A stretch of DNA of 64,000 bases from Actinocorallia sp. API 0066 (lineage in GTDB: Bacteria > Actinomycetota > Actinomycetes > Streptosporangiales > Streptosporangiaceae): positions 434,001 through 498,000 of the forward strand of contig NZ_JAJLQY010000002.1 in assembly GCF_020991275.1 (NCBI RefSeq). Direction: 5' to 3'. Below, one piece after another: positions 8,114 to 16,797 of the stretch (position 1 is the stretch's first letter; each line of letters begins with the position of its first letter). Position numbers and translations under genes: made by a program. The notes below the pieces were generated by a model, which worked only from the letters and a program-made list of their open reading frames with translations, was not told where the DNA came from and made no database searches.

Positions 8114-9553
8114 TCAGGCGGGGACTTCCCGGGAGTCCTCGGACCAGAGGGTGTGGTAGGCGCCTTCGCGGTCGGTGCGGTGGTAGGTGTGGGCGCCGAA
8201 GAAGTCGCGCTGGGCCTGGGTGAGGGCGGCCGGGAGGCGGGGCGCGCGTAGGGCGTCGTAGTAGGCGAGGGCGGCGGCGAAACCCGGTGTGGGGACGCCC
8301 TGGCGGACGGCGGTCGCCACCACGTCGCGCCAGTCGGACTGGGCGGCGGCGGTCTCGCGGGCGAAGCCGGAGTCCGACAGGAGGCTGGGCAGGTCAGGGC
8401 GGGCGTCGTAAGCGGCGCGGATGCGATCGAGGAACGCGGCGCGGATGATGCAGCCCGCCCGCCAGATCGACGCGATCGCGCCAAGGTCGAGCTTCCAGTC
8501 GTACTCGGCGCCGCCCGCCGCCATCTCCTGGAACCCCTGCGTGTAGGAGACGATCTTCGACGCGTACAGCGCCTGCTCGACCTTGTCGGCGAACGCGTCG
8601 GCCTCGGCCCCGCGCAGCGGCCGGGGTGTGGGCCCGGCCAGGTCGCGCGAGGCGGCGCGCAGGTCGGCGTGGCCGCTGAGCGAGCGGGCGAACACCGCCT
8701 CGGCGATGCCGGACACCGGGACGCCCAGGTCCAGCGCGGTCTGCACGGTCCAGCGGCCGGTGCCCTTCTGCTCGGCCTGGTCCAGCACGACGTCCACAAA
8801 CGGACGGCCCGTCGCGGCGTCCACGTGCGCGAGCACCTCGGCCGTGATCTCGATCAGGTAGGAGTCGAGCCGCCCGGTGTTCCAGGAGCGGAACACCTCG
8901 GCGATCTCGGCGGGGGAGCGGCCGCCGACGTCCCGGAGTAGCTGATACGCCTCACCGATGAGCTGCATGTCGGCGTATTCGATGCCGTTATGCACCATCT
9001 TGACAAAGTGCCCGGCGCCGTCCGTCCCGACGTGGGTGACGCAGGGCGCGCCGTCGTCGGCCTTGGCGGCGATCTTCTCCAGCATCGGCCCGAGCGCCGC
9101 GTAGGACTCGGCGGAGCCGCCCGGCATGATCGACGGCCCGTGCAGCGCGCCCTCCTCGCCGCCGGAGATCCCGGTGCCGACGAAGTGGACGCCCCGGTCA
9201 CGTAGCGCCCGTTCCCGGCGGCGGGTGTCCAGGAAGTGCGCGTTCCCGCCGTCGATGATCATGTCGCCGGGTTCCAGGAGCGGCGCGAACTCCTCGATGA
9301 CGGCGTCGGTGGGCGCCCCGGCCTTCACCATGATCATGACGCGGCGGGGACGTTCCAGTGCCGCCACCATCTCCTCAGGGGTCCGCGCTCCGATGAACGT
9401 GCCTTCGTCGCCGAACTCGTCGAGGAGGTCGCGGGTCCTGCTTTCGGTCCTGTTGTGCACCGCGACGGTGTAGCCCCGCCGCGCGAAGTTCCGCGCGAGG
9501 TTGCGGCCCATGACCGCCAGCCCCGTCACGCCGATCTGCGCCGATCCGCCCAT
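8114..9553 (-). CDS. gnd: 6-phosphogluconate dehydrogenase, decarboxylating
   Basis: Protein of 479 residues, the length of the long NADP-dependent form. It starts MGGSAQIGVTGLAVMGRNLA, the Rossmann motif with the family's VMGxNLA element. It also has GTGISGGEEGALHGPSIMPG and VVLDQAEQKGTGRWT, both diagnostic for the substrate site. It catalyses oxidative decarboxylation of 6-phosphogluconate to ribulose-5-phosphate in the pentose phosphate pathway, in the cytoplasm. The frame remains open far upstream, but homology and a G-rich Shine-Dalgarno place the start at 9553. Confidence 0.96.
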   Translation of the reverse strand: MGGSAQIGVTGLAVMGRNLARNFARRGYTVAVHNRTESRTRDLLDEFGDEGTFIGARTPEEMVAALERPRRVMIMVKAGAPTDAVIEEFAPLLEPGDMIIDGGNAHFLDTRRRERALRDRGVHFVGTGISGGEEGALHGPSIMPGGSAESYAALGPMLEKIAAKADDGAPCVTHVGTDGAGHFVKMVHNGIEYADMQLIGEAYQLLRDVGGRSPAEIAEVFRSWNTGRLDSYLIEITAEVLAHVDAATGRPFVDVVLDQAEQKGTGRWTVQTALDLGVPVSGIAEAVFARSLSGHADLRAASRDLAGPTPRPLRGAEADAFADKVEQALYASKIVSYTQGFQEMAAGGAEYDWKLDLGAIASIWRAGCIIRAAFLDRIRAAYDARPDLPSLLSDSGFARETAAAQSDWRDVVATAVRQGVPTPGFAAALAYYDALRAPRLPAALTQAQRDFFGAHTYHRTDREGAYHTLWSEDSREVPA

Positions 9554-9600
9554 CTGCCTGCCCCCCGAAGAATGACGCGTCCCCCGCGGGATCCTGTGCC

Positions 9601-9635
9601 CCGCCGCCGCGCCGGGCATCCCGGCGCGGCGGCGG
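9601..9635. terminator. Strong hairpin downstream of the YhgE-like membrane protein gene
   Basis: A perfect 16-bp inverted repeat (9601-9616 with 9620-9635) with a 3-nt loop lies 31 bp past the end of the minus-strand gene at 9667 and upstream of gnd. TTTT follows on the plus strand. It probably isolates gnd from the upstream TetR-controlled gene. Confidence 0.65.
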
Positions 9636-9666
9636 TTTTGCGAACCCGCACCCGAACTTTCCGCGG

Positions 9667-10656
9667 TCAGACGGTGAGGACGGGCTCGTCGGCGGCCGCG
9701 TGACGCGGCGTCGTCCGCTTCCTCCCGCCGCCGAACAGGAGGAGGGTCACCCCGGCGACGGCGAAGGAGACGAGGACAAGGAGGGGACCCGTGGCGGCGG
9801 CCCCGTCGAAGTAGACGGCCGAACGCATCAGCGAGGCGGCCGCGCCGGGCGGAAGGTACTGGCCGAGGGCGCCCCACGGTTCCGGCAGGAGTTCGGGCGC
9901 GCCCGCCGCCCCGGAGAAGGGGTTGCCCAGCAGGAACATGGTGGCCGAGCCCAGGCCGAACCCGGCAGGCCCCAAGACCGAGGCCAGCCCTACGATCGCC
10001 GCGGGCACCGCGAAGGAGACGAGCGCGTCGACCCCCGCGACGGTCCAGAACGACGACGAAGGCAGGATCCCCAGCCACGAGACGGACACCAGCGTGCTCA
10101 CCAGGCCCGCGCCGAGAGCGAAGACGGACAGGGCGATGAGCCTGTCCCGCGCCGAGGAGAGCTGGAAGGCGAGCAGCGCGGAGGCGGCCAGCCCCGACAT
10201 CACCAGAGGCAGGATCATCGCGGCGAAGCCCGCGCCGCGCGGGTCGTCGGGGCTGCCCGCGACGACGTCGGTGACCGCGACGTCCGGCGCCGCCTCCCCG
10301 GACAGGCCGAGTGCGACCTCGGTGAGCAACTGGGCGACAGCGGGCCCTGCCGCCGAGGCGACGAGCAGGTGCGGCGCCCCCTGTGGGCCGACCACGAGCG
10401 CCCCGTACACCTCGCGGTCCTCGATCGCGGCGCGGGCCGCCGCCTCGTCCGGGTAGGCGGTGACGGCGAAGGCGCCCGGACGCGCGCCCTCCAGCTGTTC
10501 GGTGACCTGGGTGACGGCCGGGGGCGGGCCGGCGACGCCCAGCGGCAGGTCGCGCGGCTCGGTCCTGATCGGGGCCCAGGCGAAGGCGATGATCAGCACC
10601 GCCTGGAGCAGGGCGAGCGCGCCGCCGAGCGCGGCCGCGGTACGTGACTGCTGCAT
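9667..10656 (-). CDS. ABC-2/YhgE-like multi-pass membrane protein
   Basis: Protein of 329 residues with one N-terminal membrane segment, a ~140-residue extracytoplasmic domain (LGVAGPPPAVTQVTEQLEG to VVAGSPDD) and about five C-terminal membrane segments. This resembles the ABC-2 permease/YhgE-Pip export family. The ATG at 10656 is preferred because ACGGAG lies 8 nt upstream; a GTG at 10665 is an alternative. No ATPase gene is adjacent. It is divergent from a TetR gene, and one of two identical-core operator boxes covers its promoter, so it is likely repressed by that TetR and may belong to a drug or envelope-stress response. Confidence 0.75.
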   Translation of the reverse strand: MQQSRTAAALGGALALLQAVLIIAFAWAPIRTEPRDLPLGVAGPPPAVTQVTEQLEGARPGAFAVTAYPDEAAARAAIEDREVYGALVVGPQGAPHLLVASAAGPAVAQLLTEVALGLSGEAAPDVAVTDVVAGSPDDPRGAGFAAMILPLVMSGLAASALLAFQLSSARDRLIALSVFALGAGLVSTLVSVSWLGILPSSSFWTVAGVDALVSFAVPAAIVGLASVLGPAGFGLGSATMFLLGNPFSGAAGAPELLPEPWGALGQYLPPGAAASLMRSAVYFDGAAATGPLLVLVSFAVAGVTLLLFGGGRKRTTPRHAAADEPVLTV

Positions 10657-10670
10657 GGTTGCCACTCCGT

Positions 10671-10689
10671 AAAAGCGAACGTCCGTTTT
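10671..10689. promoter_or_regulatory. TetR operator box 1
   Basis: AAAAGCGAACGTCCGTTTT, an interrupted palindrome (AAAA..GA...TC..TTTT), lies 15 bp upstream of the membrane-protein start. It matches box 2 (10731-10749) at 17 of 19 positions. Two copies in a divergent regulator/target gap indicate autoregulated TetR binding. Confidence 0.7.
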
Positions 10690-10730
10690 CTTTGCTGGGT
10701 CCAGTGGAGCACGCCCGCCGCCGGTTTGTC

Positions 10731-10749
10731 AAAATCGAATGTCCGTTTT
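10731..10749. promoter_or_regulatory. TetR operator box 2
   Basis: AAAATCGAATGTCCGTTTT, the second copy of the operator, ends 12 bp before the TetR start codon at 10761. The two boxes start 60 bp apart. Confidence 0.7.
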
Positions 10750-10760
10750 ATTTTGGACGC

Positions 10761-11360
10761 ATGCCCAAGGTCAGTGAAGAACACCTCGAAGCCCGCCGCG
10801 CCCAGATCCTCGACGCGGCCGCCCGCTGCTTCGCCCGCCAGGGCTTCCACGGGACGTCGATGCAGGACATCTTCCAGGAGGCGGGCCTGTCGGCGGGCGC
10901 CGTCTACCGGTACTTCCCCGGCAAGGCCGAGATCGTGAAGGCCATCTCGGTGACCAAACGCGAGGTCATCGCCGGATACCTGACCGACCTCGCCGAAGCG
11001 CCCGAACTGCCGCCGCTCGCCGAGATCGTCCGCGGATTCGCCGACCTCATCCAGAAGACGTTCGCCGCCGACGGCCAGCTCGCGCTCGTCCCGCAGGCGT
11101 GGGCCGCCGCCAGCCACGACCCGGAGATCCACGGGCCCGTCAGCGTCATGCTCACGGCCATCCGGCAGAGCTGGATAGACATCGCGCGCAGGTTGCAGGC
11201 CGAAGGGCAGCTCGCCAAGGAGGCCGACCCCGAACACGTCGGAAGGACCCTGTTCTGCCTCCTGCCGGGCTTCATCGTGCAGAACACCATCCTCGACGAC
11301 TTCCCCGCCGACGTCCTCGTCAGCGGGCTCGTCGGGCTGCGCGCGCCCGCGCCGGACTGA
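10761..11360 (+). CDS. TetR family transcriptional regulator
   Basis: Protein of 199 residues with a classical TetR helix-turn-helix: ARRAQILDAAARCFARQGF, then MQDIFQEAGLSAGAVYRYF. The C-terminal helical domain resembles the BetI/TetR_C_6 group (LVPQAWAAASHDPEI). The ATG at 10761 gives the canonical N-terminus; longer frames run through the operator region. It is divergent from the YhgE-like membrane protein and very likely represses both genes through the two AAAA-box operators. The inducer is unknown. Confidence 0.92.
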   Translation: MPKVSEEHLEARRAQILDAAARCFARQGFHGTSMQDIFQEAGLSAGAVYRYFPGKAEIVKAISVTKREVIAGYLTDLAEAPELPPLAEIVRGFADLIQKTFAADGQLALVPQAWAAASHDPEIHGPVSVMLTAIRQSWIDIARRLQAEGQLAKEADPEHVGRTLFCLLPGFIVQNTILDDFPADVLVSGLVGLRAPAPD

Positions 11361-11496
11361 CCCGCGCGCCGGACACCCGAATCCGGCGGCACCCGCGTGC
11401 CGTGCCCGGGGGAAAGCGCCCGGAGGTGCCACAATGCGGAGGCCGTTCACCGGCTGTCCTCCTGGTATCCCCCCGCGCGAAGGAGTCCTCCGTCCG

Positions 11497-12387
11497 ATGA
11501 TGGGCCGCACCCACGCCCTGTCCGGGGCCGCGCTGTTCACCGCGGGGGCGATCCCCCTGCACCTGCCGCCCGACCAGATCGTCATCGGCGCGGTCGCGTG
11601 CGCGGGAGCGGCGGTCCTGCCTGACATCGACCACCACGGCTCGCACGTCGCCCGTACTTTCGGACCGCTCACGCGCGGTTTCGCGTGGGTCGTAGGCAAG
11701 GTCGCGGGAGGACACCGCAACGGGACGCACTCGGCGCTCGGCGTAGGGCTGCTCGCCGCGGTCGTCTTCTTCTCCTGCGCCGTCTACACGCAGGACGAGG
11801 AGACCCTCCTGACGGGTCTCGCCATCACCGGCGCGATGCTGCTGTTCGGGCTCTTCTTCGGCCTGCTGCCTTCCAAGGGCAGGGGCCGGGCCGCCTACCG
11901 CAAGCCGTGGCACGGGTTCCTCGCCATCATGGCCTGCGCGCTCGGCGCGGCGGGCGTCGGCTACACCGGCTACCGGTGGGGCGAGGACGCGGGCGTGGTG
12001 CTCGTCGGGGCGGTGCTCATCCTCGTGCTGGCCGCCGCGATCCGGCCGCTCAACATCAAGGGCATCTGGGACGACCTGTCGCCCATCCCCATCACCGTCG
12101 CGCTGCTGTGGTTCGGGGTCGACCTCTCGGTGCTGCCCTACGCGATCGTCGTCGGCGTCGTCATCCACATCCTCGGCGACATGGTGACGCGCGGCGGCTG
12201 CCCGCTCGGCTGGCCCTGGTCGCAGACGATGTTCGGGCCCAAGTGGTTCCGCACCGGCGACCGCACCGAGACCCGCGTCGTCTTCCCCGCGCTCCTGCTC
12301 GTCCTGGCCGTCTCCACCGGTGTGCACGTCGGCCCGTACGTCATCGACCGCGCCGAGACCGCCCAGGAGGCCGTGAACGGCACCTGA
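11497..12387 (+). CDS. YdjM/DUF457-type membrane-bound metal-dependent hydrolase
   Basis: Protein of 296 residues with repeated hydrophobic segments and the family's metal-site signatures LPDIDHHGS (41-49) and HRNGTHS (73-79), starting MMGRTHALSG. Members are predicted membrane-bound hydrolases linked in some bacteria to LexA/SOS genes; the reaction is unproven. The ATG pair at 11497/11500 follows GAAGGAG at 11479-11485. The 136-bp gap before it shows no recognisable riboswitch. The next gene is convergent and 13 bp away. Confidence 0.85.
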   Translation: MMGRTHALSGAALFTAGAIPLHLPPDQIVIGAVACAGAAVLPDIDHHGSHVARTFGPLTRGFAWVVGKVAGGHRNGTHSALGVGLLAAVVFFSCAVYTQDEETLLTGLAITGAMLLFGLFFGLLPSKGRGRAAYRKPWHGFLAIMACALGAAGVGYTGYRWGEDAGVVLVGAVLILVLAAAIRPLNIKGIWDDLSPIPITVALLWFGVDLSVLPYAIVVGVVIHILGDMVTRGGCPLGWPWSQTMFGPKWFRTGDRTETRVVFPALLLVLAVSTGVHVGPYVIDRAETAQEAVNGT

Positions 12388-12400
12388 GGGCCCGCACGGG

Positions 12401-13144
12401 TCAGCCGAGCCCGCCCGTCGCCCTGACGTTCTGGCCGGTCACCCAGCGGCCCTCGGGCGAGACGAGGAACGCGATGACGTCCGCGACGTCGGCGGGGTCG
12501 CCGAGCCTGCCGAGCGGCGTCAGGCCCGTGACGGCCTCCAGCGCCTCCGGCGGGTTGGCGGCGCGCAGCAGGTCGGTGTCCGTCGCGCCCGGCGACACCG
12601 TGTTGACGGTGATGCCGCGCGGCCCGAGCTCCTGCGCCGCCACCAGGGTGAGCTGCTCCAACGCGCCCTTGGACATCGCGTAGGGCGCGTTGCCCCGCGT
12701 CGGGCGCACCGTGTTCAGCGTCGAGACGTTGACGATCCGGCCGCCGTCGCGCATCGTGCGCGCGGCGTGCCGCAGCAGCCGGAACGGCGCCCACAGGTTG
12801 ACCGCGAGCGCCGTCTCGACGTCGGTGTCCTCGGTCTCGGCGAGCGGCGCCAGCCGGGACCCGACGGCCGCGTTGTTCACCAGGATGTCCAGGCCGTCCA
12901 GCCAGTCGCCGGCGAACGCGACGATGCGGGTGACGGCCTCCGGATCGCTGAGATCGGCCCGTATCGGGTGCGCCTGGCCGCCCTTGTCAGCGACCGCCCG
13001 GACCACGTCGCCCGCCGCCTCGTCGTCGTGCGCGTAGGCGAAGACGACGACGGCGCCCTGCGCCGCGAGCCGTTCCACTACCGCCCGGCCGATGCCGCGC
13101 GAGCCGCCCGTCACGATCGCGCCCTTGCCCTCGAGTACGCCCAT
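12401..13144 (-). CDS. SDR family oxidoreductase
   Basis: Protein of 247 residues with a classical short-chain dehydrogenase layout: TGGSRGIG for NAD(P) binding, DILVNNAA, and YAMSK as the catalytic Tyr-Lys motif. The residue 13 positions before the tyrosine, normally serine, appears to be threonine (NVSTLNTV). Threonine can function in that role, so the enzyme is probably active. The C-terminal WVTGQNVRATGG matches FabG-like members. The substrate is unknown and no pathway partner is adjacent. Confidence 0.9.
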   Translation of the reverse strand: MGVLEGKGAIVTGGSRGIGRAVVERLAAQGAVVVFAYAHDDEAAGDVVRAVADKGGQAHPIRADLSDPEAVTRIVAFAGDWLDGLDILVNNAAVGSRLAPLAETEDTDVETALAVNLWAPFRLLRHAARTMRDGGRIVNVSTLNTVRPTRGNAPYAMSKGALEQLTLVAAQELGPRGITVNTVSPGATDTDLLRAANPPEALEAVTGLTPLGRLGDPADVADVIAFLVSPEGRWVTGQNVRATGGLG

Positions 13145-13228
13145 ACGACGATCCCATCACCCTGCGGCACGGAAGGCGAGCGCCGGTAGGGAGATCGGCG
13201 AGCCACGGTCGGGCCGCCTTGCGCGCCT

Positions 13229-13912
13229 TCAGGGGAGGGCGGCCTTGAGCTCGGGGGAGTGGGCGGCCATCCAGGAGGCGAGGTCGGCGAAGACGGCTTC
13301 GGCGGCGGCGCGTCCTGCGGCGTGGTGGGCGGCGCGGGCGCGGGCGAAGCGGGCGGCGATCTCGTCGATGACGGCGGCCGGATCAGGCCAGCCGTAGGCG
13401 GCGCAGAACAGGGCGACGCGGCGGGCCTGCTCGGCGGGGGCGCTGCCGGGGTCGGCGACGCCCGCGAAGCACCAGACGGCGTGCCCGAGGTCGGTGAGGC
13501 GGGAGCCGGGCGCGAGGTCGTCGTCCCAGTCGATGAGGCCGATCGCCTCCTCGCCGTCGAACACGGTGTTGTGCGGGCCGAGGTCGCCGTGGCAGACGAC
13601 TTCGCCTCCGTCGGCGACGGGCGCGCCCTCCGTCGCGTCGTGGAACGCGCGGATGAGCCGGGCCGCTGAGACGAGCCTTGCGTCCGACACCGGGGCGTCG
13701 TTCTGCACGACGTCGCCGGGGATGAACGTGAGAATCTCCCGGCCGTGTTCGTCCTCGCCGAGCAGGCGCGGCGAACCGGGGAAATCCGCCTTTTCCAGAT
13801 GGATAAGCACGTCCCGGACATAAGGGCTGCTCTCGTGCGCCGGGCGGCGGACCGTGTCCCCGACCCGCACGAGGCCGAGGGTGTTCCCGCCGGTCAAACT
13901 CTGCTCGTCCAT
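13229..13912 (-). CDS. Aminoglycoside phosphotransferase (APH)-family kinase
   Basis: Protein of 227 residues with the APH/choline-kinase catalytic motif VCHGDLGPHNTVFD (Brenner-like loop) and the metal-binding IDWDDD. Proteins of this family phosphorylate small hydroxylated molecules; most chromosomal actinobacterial members have unknown substrates and are not resistance genes. The ATG at 13912 (MDEQSLTGGN) follows GACGGGG. An in-frame ATG at 13972 would add 20 residues that look non-conserved. Confidence 0.85.
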   Translation of the reverse strand: MDEQSLTGGNTLGLVRVGDTVRRPAHESSPYVRDVLIHLEKADFPGSPRLLGEDEHGREILTFIPGDVVQNDAPVSDARLVSAARLIRAFHDATEGAPVADGGEVVCHGDLGPHNTVFDGEEAIGLIDWDDDLAPGSRLTDLGHAVWCFAGVADPGSAPAEQARRVALFCAAYGWPDPAAVIDEIAARFARARAAHHAAGRAAAEAVFADLASWMAAHSPELKAALP

Positions 13913-13984
13913 CCCCGTCACCCAACACCCGCGCGGCGGGCCCCGCAACCACCGTGACGGAAGAGTGATCAAGGAAAGCCGGGG

Positions 13985-15193
13985 TCAGGACCTTACGCCC
14001 CTGTAGGCGACCGGTAGGTGGCGCGGCCCGCGCAGCACGGGATTCACCCGATAGGGCGGCGGATCCGCGACGAGCTCAGGGCCCTTCACCCGGCGGGCGA
14101 ACTCCGTCAGCGCGATCCGGGTCTCCAGACGGGCCAGCGGAGCGCCGAAACAGTAGTGGACGCCGTTGCCGAACCCCAGGTGCTCGACGTCGCCGCGGTC
14201 GGGGACGAACCGGTCCGCGTCCGGGAACCTGCGCGGGTCCCGGTTGCCCGCCGCCAGCATGAGGTTCACGTCGGTGTCCTTCGGGATGACCGTACCGGCG
14301 ACCTCCACCGCGTCCATGGTGCGGCGGTTGGGCAGGTACTGCACCGGAGGCTCGTAGCGGAGCAGCTCCTCGATCATCGGGACGGCCAGATCCGGGTCGT
14401 CCTTGAGGCGCTTCAGCTCCTGCGGGTGCCGTAGCAGGGTGAGCACCCCGTTGGTGATGAGGTTGACCGTCGTCTCGTGGCCCGCGATGAGAAGCAGGAA
14501 GCCCGTGGCGACCTGCTCCGGCGGGGTGAGGCGGCCGTCCGGGCCGTCGTCGACGGCCAGGGCGGAGAACATGTCGTCGCCCGGGTCCTTGCGGTGTTTG
14601 TCGAACAGCTCCGCCAGGTAGCCGCCCATCTCGATCTTGGCGGCGTCCGGGTCGAGCAGATGCGGGTCCGGCTTGTGCTCGGCGCCGAAGTCGGCGGCGC
14701 CCAGCAGGGACTCCGTCCACAGGTGGAAGCGCGGCTCGTCCTCGACGGGGACGCCGAACAGGCGGCAGATCACCGAGATCGGGAACGGGTAGGCGAAGTC
14801 GTCGACGATGTCGGCCTGATCCTTGTCGGCGAAGGCGTCCAGCAGCCCGCGCACGGTGTCGGCCATGCCCCGCCGCATCTCGAACACGCGGCGCGGCGTG
14901 TGCGGCGGGCCGAACGGGCGGGTGACGATCCGGCGCACCCTGTCGTGCTCGGCCGGGTCGAGCCGCAGCATGCTCCGCGCCCCGCTCGGCGTCGGGACGA
15001 GCGGCGGCCTGGTCTGCGAGCTGACGCGCGGATCGTTCAGCAGTGACCGGATCTCCCAATATGTGCTCACGGTGTACACGCCGTCGTCCTGGCGGGCCAC
15101 CGGCGTGCGCCTCAGCTCCTCGTACAGCGGGTACGGGTCGGGCCGGGCGGCCGGGTCGGCGATCCGCCGCATCATCGTCTCTGGCGCGGTCAT
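13985..15193 (-). CDS. Cytochrome P450
   Basis: Protein of 402 residues with all P450 landmarks: I-helix oxygen-binding motif AGHETT (237-242), K-helix ExxR (Glu276-Arg279), and the heme loop FGNGVHYCFGAPLAR with cysteine ligand Cys348. It is a soluble bacterial class I P450. It is the last gene of an operon with a [3Fe-4S]-type ferredoxin (16576) and a ferredoxin reductase (15213), so its redox partners are encoded with it. There is no adjacent biosynthetic cluster, and the substrate cannot be inferred. Confidence 0.96.
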   Translation of the reverse strand: MTAPETMMRRIADPAARPDPYPLYEELRRTPVARQDDGVYTVSTYWEIRSLLNDPRVSSQTRPPLVPTPSGARSMLRLDPAEHDRVRRIVTRPFGPPHTPRRVFEMRRGMADTVRGLLDAFADKDQADIVDDFAYPFPISVICRLFGVPVEDEPRFHLWTESLLGAADFGAEHKPDPHLLDPDAAKIEMGGYLAELFDKHRKDPGDDMFSALAVDDGPDGRLTPPEQVATGFLLLIAGHETTVNLITNGVLTLLRHPQELKRLKDDPDLAVPMIEELLRYEPPVQYLPNRRTMDAVEVAGTVIPKDTDVNLMLAAGNRDPRRFPDADRFVPDRGDVEHLGFGNGVHYCFGAPLARLETRIALTEFARRVKGPELVADPPPYRVNPVLRGPRHLPVAYRGVRS

Positions 15194-15212
15194 GGGGTCC
15201 TCCGGGCGTGCG

Positions 15213-16586
15213 TCAGGCGGGGGCGGGCGTGAAGGTGATGCGGCGCTCGCTCGGCGCGTAGCCGCTGACCGTGACGGTCGGGCCGTGGCTCGGCACCGAC
15301 GGGTCGGGGAAGCACGCGGGCACCGGGACGGTGCCGGGCGGCGGCCGGTCCACCCCGGCGAACTCCGGCGGGAACGGCGCCGCCGACTCGATGAGGCACC
15401 GGTAGAAGTCGAGCCAGCGGCCGTGGTCGAAGCTCACCGCCGCGATCACCCGGCCCCGGTGCCCGTAGACGGCGACGAACCTGTCGTCCTCCAGAGCCCC
15501 CTGGGTGACGACGACCTCGTCGCCCATCGTCGGCACCCCGATCGACTTGATGTTCACGCCGAACTGCGACGACCAGAACGCGGGGATCCACAGGTGCGGA
15601 CGGCGGTCGCGGCTCGCGCACAGCATGTTGTGCGCGGCCAGGCGGGCCTGCTCCACGGCGTTGCCCCAGTGTTCGAGCGAGAGGAACTGGTAGCCGAACA
15701 ACGCGTGCGGCATCCGGGCGACGTCGCCCGCCACGAAGATGTCGTCCGTCGCGATGCCGTTGTGGTCGAACGCGCGGCACGCGGCGTCCGCGGCGATCCC
15801 GCGCGGCCCGGCAGCCAGGCCCGAGCCTTCGAGCCACCCGGTATTGCGGATCGCCCCCAGAGCCACGACGGCGACATCGGCTTCCAGGACCGTGCCGTCG
15901 GACAGGTGGGCGCGGCACAGCCGTCCCGCCTCGTCGCCCTCCAGGGACGTCACGGTGACGCCGCAGCGGAGGTCCACGCCGTGCGCGCGCTGGAGCCGGG
16001 CCGCCGCCTCCCCGATGACGCCGCCGAGCGCGCCGACGAGCGGGGCCGGGCCGCGCTCCGCGACGGTGACGTCGATACCGCGCTCCCGGCAGGCCGAGGC
16101 GATCTCCGACCCGGTGAAACCCGCGCCGACCACGAGGACCCGGCGCGGCTTCGCGTCCAGGAGCGCGGCGAGGCGTCCGGCGTCAGCGGAGGTGCGCAGG
16201 GTGAGGACCCCTTCGAGCGCCGCCTCCGCCTCGTTGGCCCACGGGCGGGCGCGGGTGCCGGTGGCGATGAGGAGCCTGTCGAACGGCACCTTCGAGCCGT
16301 CGGCCAGGAGGACCGTCCTGCCGTCCAGGTCGAGGCCGGTCGCGGCGGTGCCGAGCCGCCACTGGGCGTCGACGTCGCGGGCCAGCGGCAGCGCCGTCGC
16401 GTCGGCGGCGACCTGGCCCAGCAGCACCTGCTTGGACAGCGGCGGACGGTCGTAGGCGGGCTCCGGCTCGTCGCCGATCAGCGTGAGCCGCCCGGTGAAG
16501 CCCTCGTCGCGCAGCGCCTCGGCGGCGCGCAGGCCCGCGAGCGACGCGCCCACGATGACGACGCGGTCGATCCGTTCAGCCGACAA
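15213..16586 (-). CDS. FAD-dependent ferredoxin reductase (P450 redox partner)
   Basis: Protein of 457 residues with VVIVGASLAGLRAAEALR for FAD, YDRPPLSK typical of ferredoxin/rubredoxin reductases, VLVVGAGFTGSEIA for NAD(P)H, and DIFVAGDVAR for the second FAD contact. It has a longer C-terminus (FPPEFAGVDRPP onwards) than classical ~400-residue partners. Translation probably starts at TTG 16586 because GGGAGG lies 9 nt upstream. The start overlaps the ferredoxin end by 11 bp. It passes NAD(P)H electrons to the ferredoxin for the P450 19 bp downstream. Confidence 0.92.
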   Translation of the reverse strand: MSAERIDRVVIVGASLAGLRAAEALRDEGFTGRLTLIGDEPEPAYDRPPLSKQVLLGQVAADATALPLARDVDAQWRLGTAATGLDLDGRTVLLADGSKVPFDRLLIATGTRARPWANEAEAALEGVLTLRTSADAGRLAALLDAKPRRVLVVGAGFTGSEIASACRERGIDVTVAERGPAPLVGALGGVIGEAAARLQRAHGVDLRCGVTVTSLEGDEAGRLCRAHLSDGTVLEADVAVVALGAIRNTGWLEGSGLAAGPRGIAADAACRAFDHNGIATDDIFVAGDVARMPHALFGYQFLSLEHWGNAVEQARLAAHNMLCASRDRRPHLWIPAFWSSQFGVNIKSIGVPTMGDEVVVTQGALEDDRFVAVYGHRGRVIAAVSFDHGRWLDFYRCLIESAAPFPPEFAGVDRPPPGTVPVPACFPDPSVPSHGPTVTVSGYAPSERRITFTPAPA

Positions 16587-16797
16587 CGGCGTCGACCTCC
16601 CGTACTCCGGGCCCGTCCACGAGGATCGCCCCTACGGGGCACGCGGCCGCCGCCGCCAACACCTGGTCCCTCTTCTCCGCACCCACCACGGGGTCGTAGA
16701 GCAGGGACTCCTCCCCGTGCAGCCTGAACACGTCCGGCCCCAGGAAGGCGCACTGCGCGTACCCCTGACACCGGTTCAGATCCACCACCAGCCTCAT
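16576..16797 (-). CDS. P450-associated [3Fe-4S]-type ferredoxin
   Basis: Protein of 73 residues with cysteines at 10, 16 and 53 in CQGYAQC and ACPVGAI. The position that would complete a CxxCxxC cluster is Tyr13, so a [3Fe-4S] cluster or a non-Cys-ligated [4Fe-4S] cluster is expected, as in many actinobacterial P450 ferredoxins. It is first in the Fdx-FdR-CYP operon and overlaps the reductase by 11 bp. The ATG at 16797 gives the canonical MRLVVDLNRCQGYAQC start. The 135 bp upstream show no clear operator. Confidence 0.93.
   Translation of the reverse strand: MRLVVDLNRCQGYAQCAFLGPDVFRLHGEESLLYDPVVGAEKRDQVLAAAAACPVGAILVDGPGVREVDAVVG

Noticed and set aside
6541-8799. Minus-strand 752-codon open frame opposite fprB
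   Set aside because: It runs antisense to fprB and in a second frame of gnd. Its composition is typical of third-position GC shadows and shows no domain motif.
11361-11496. Possible riboswitch ahead of the YdjM-like gene
   Set aside because: The 136-bp gap is GC-rich and can fold, but no conserved core of a known actinobacterial riboswitch can be recognised.
13229-13912. Aminoglycoside resistance gene
   Set aside because: Only the general APH-fold kinase motifs are present. The overall sequence is not that of a known resistance enzyme, and chromosomal members mostly have other substrates.
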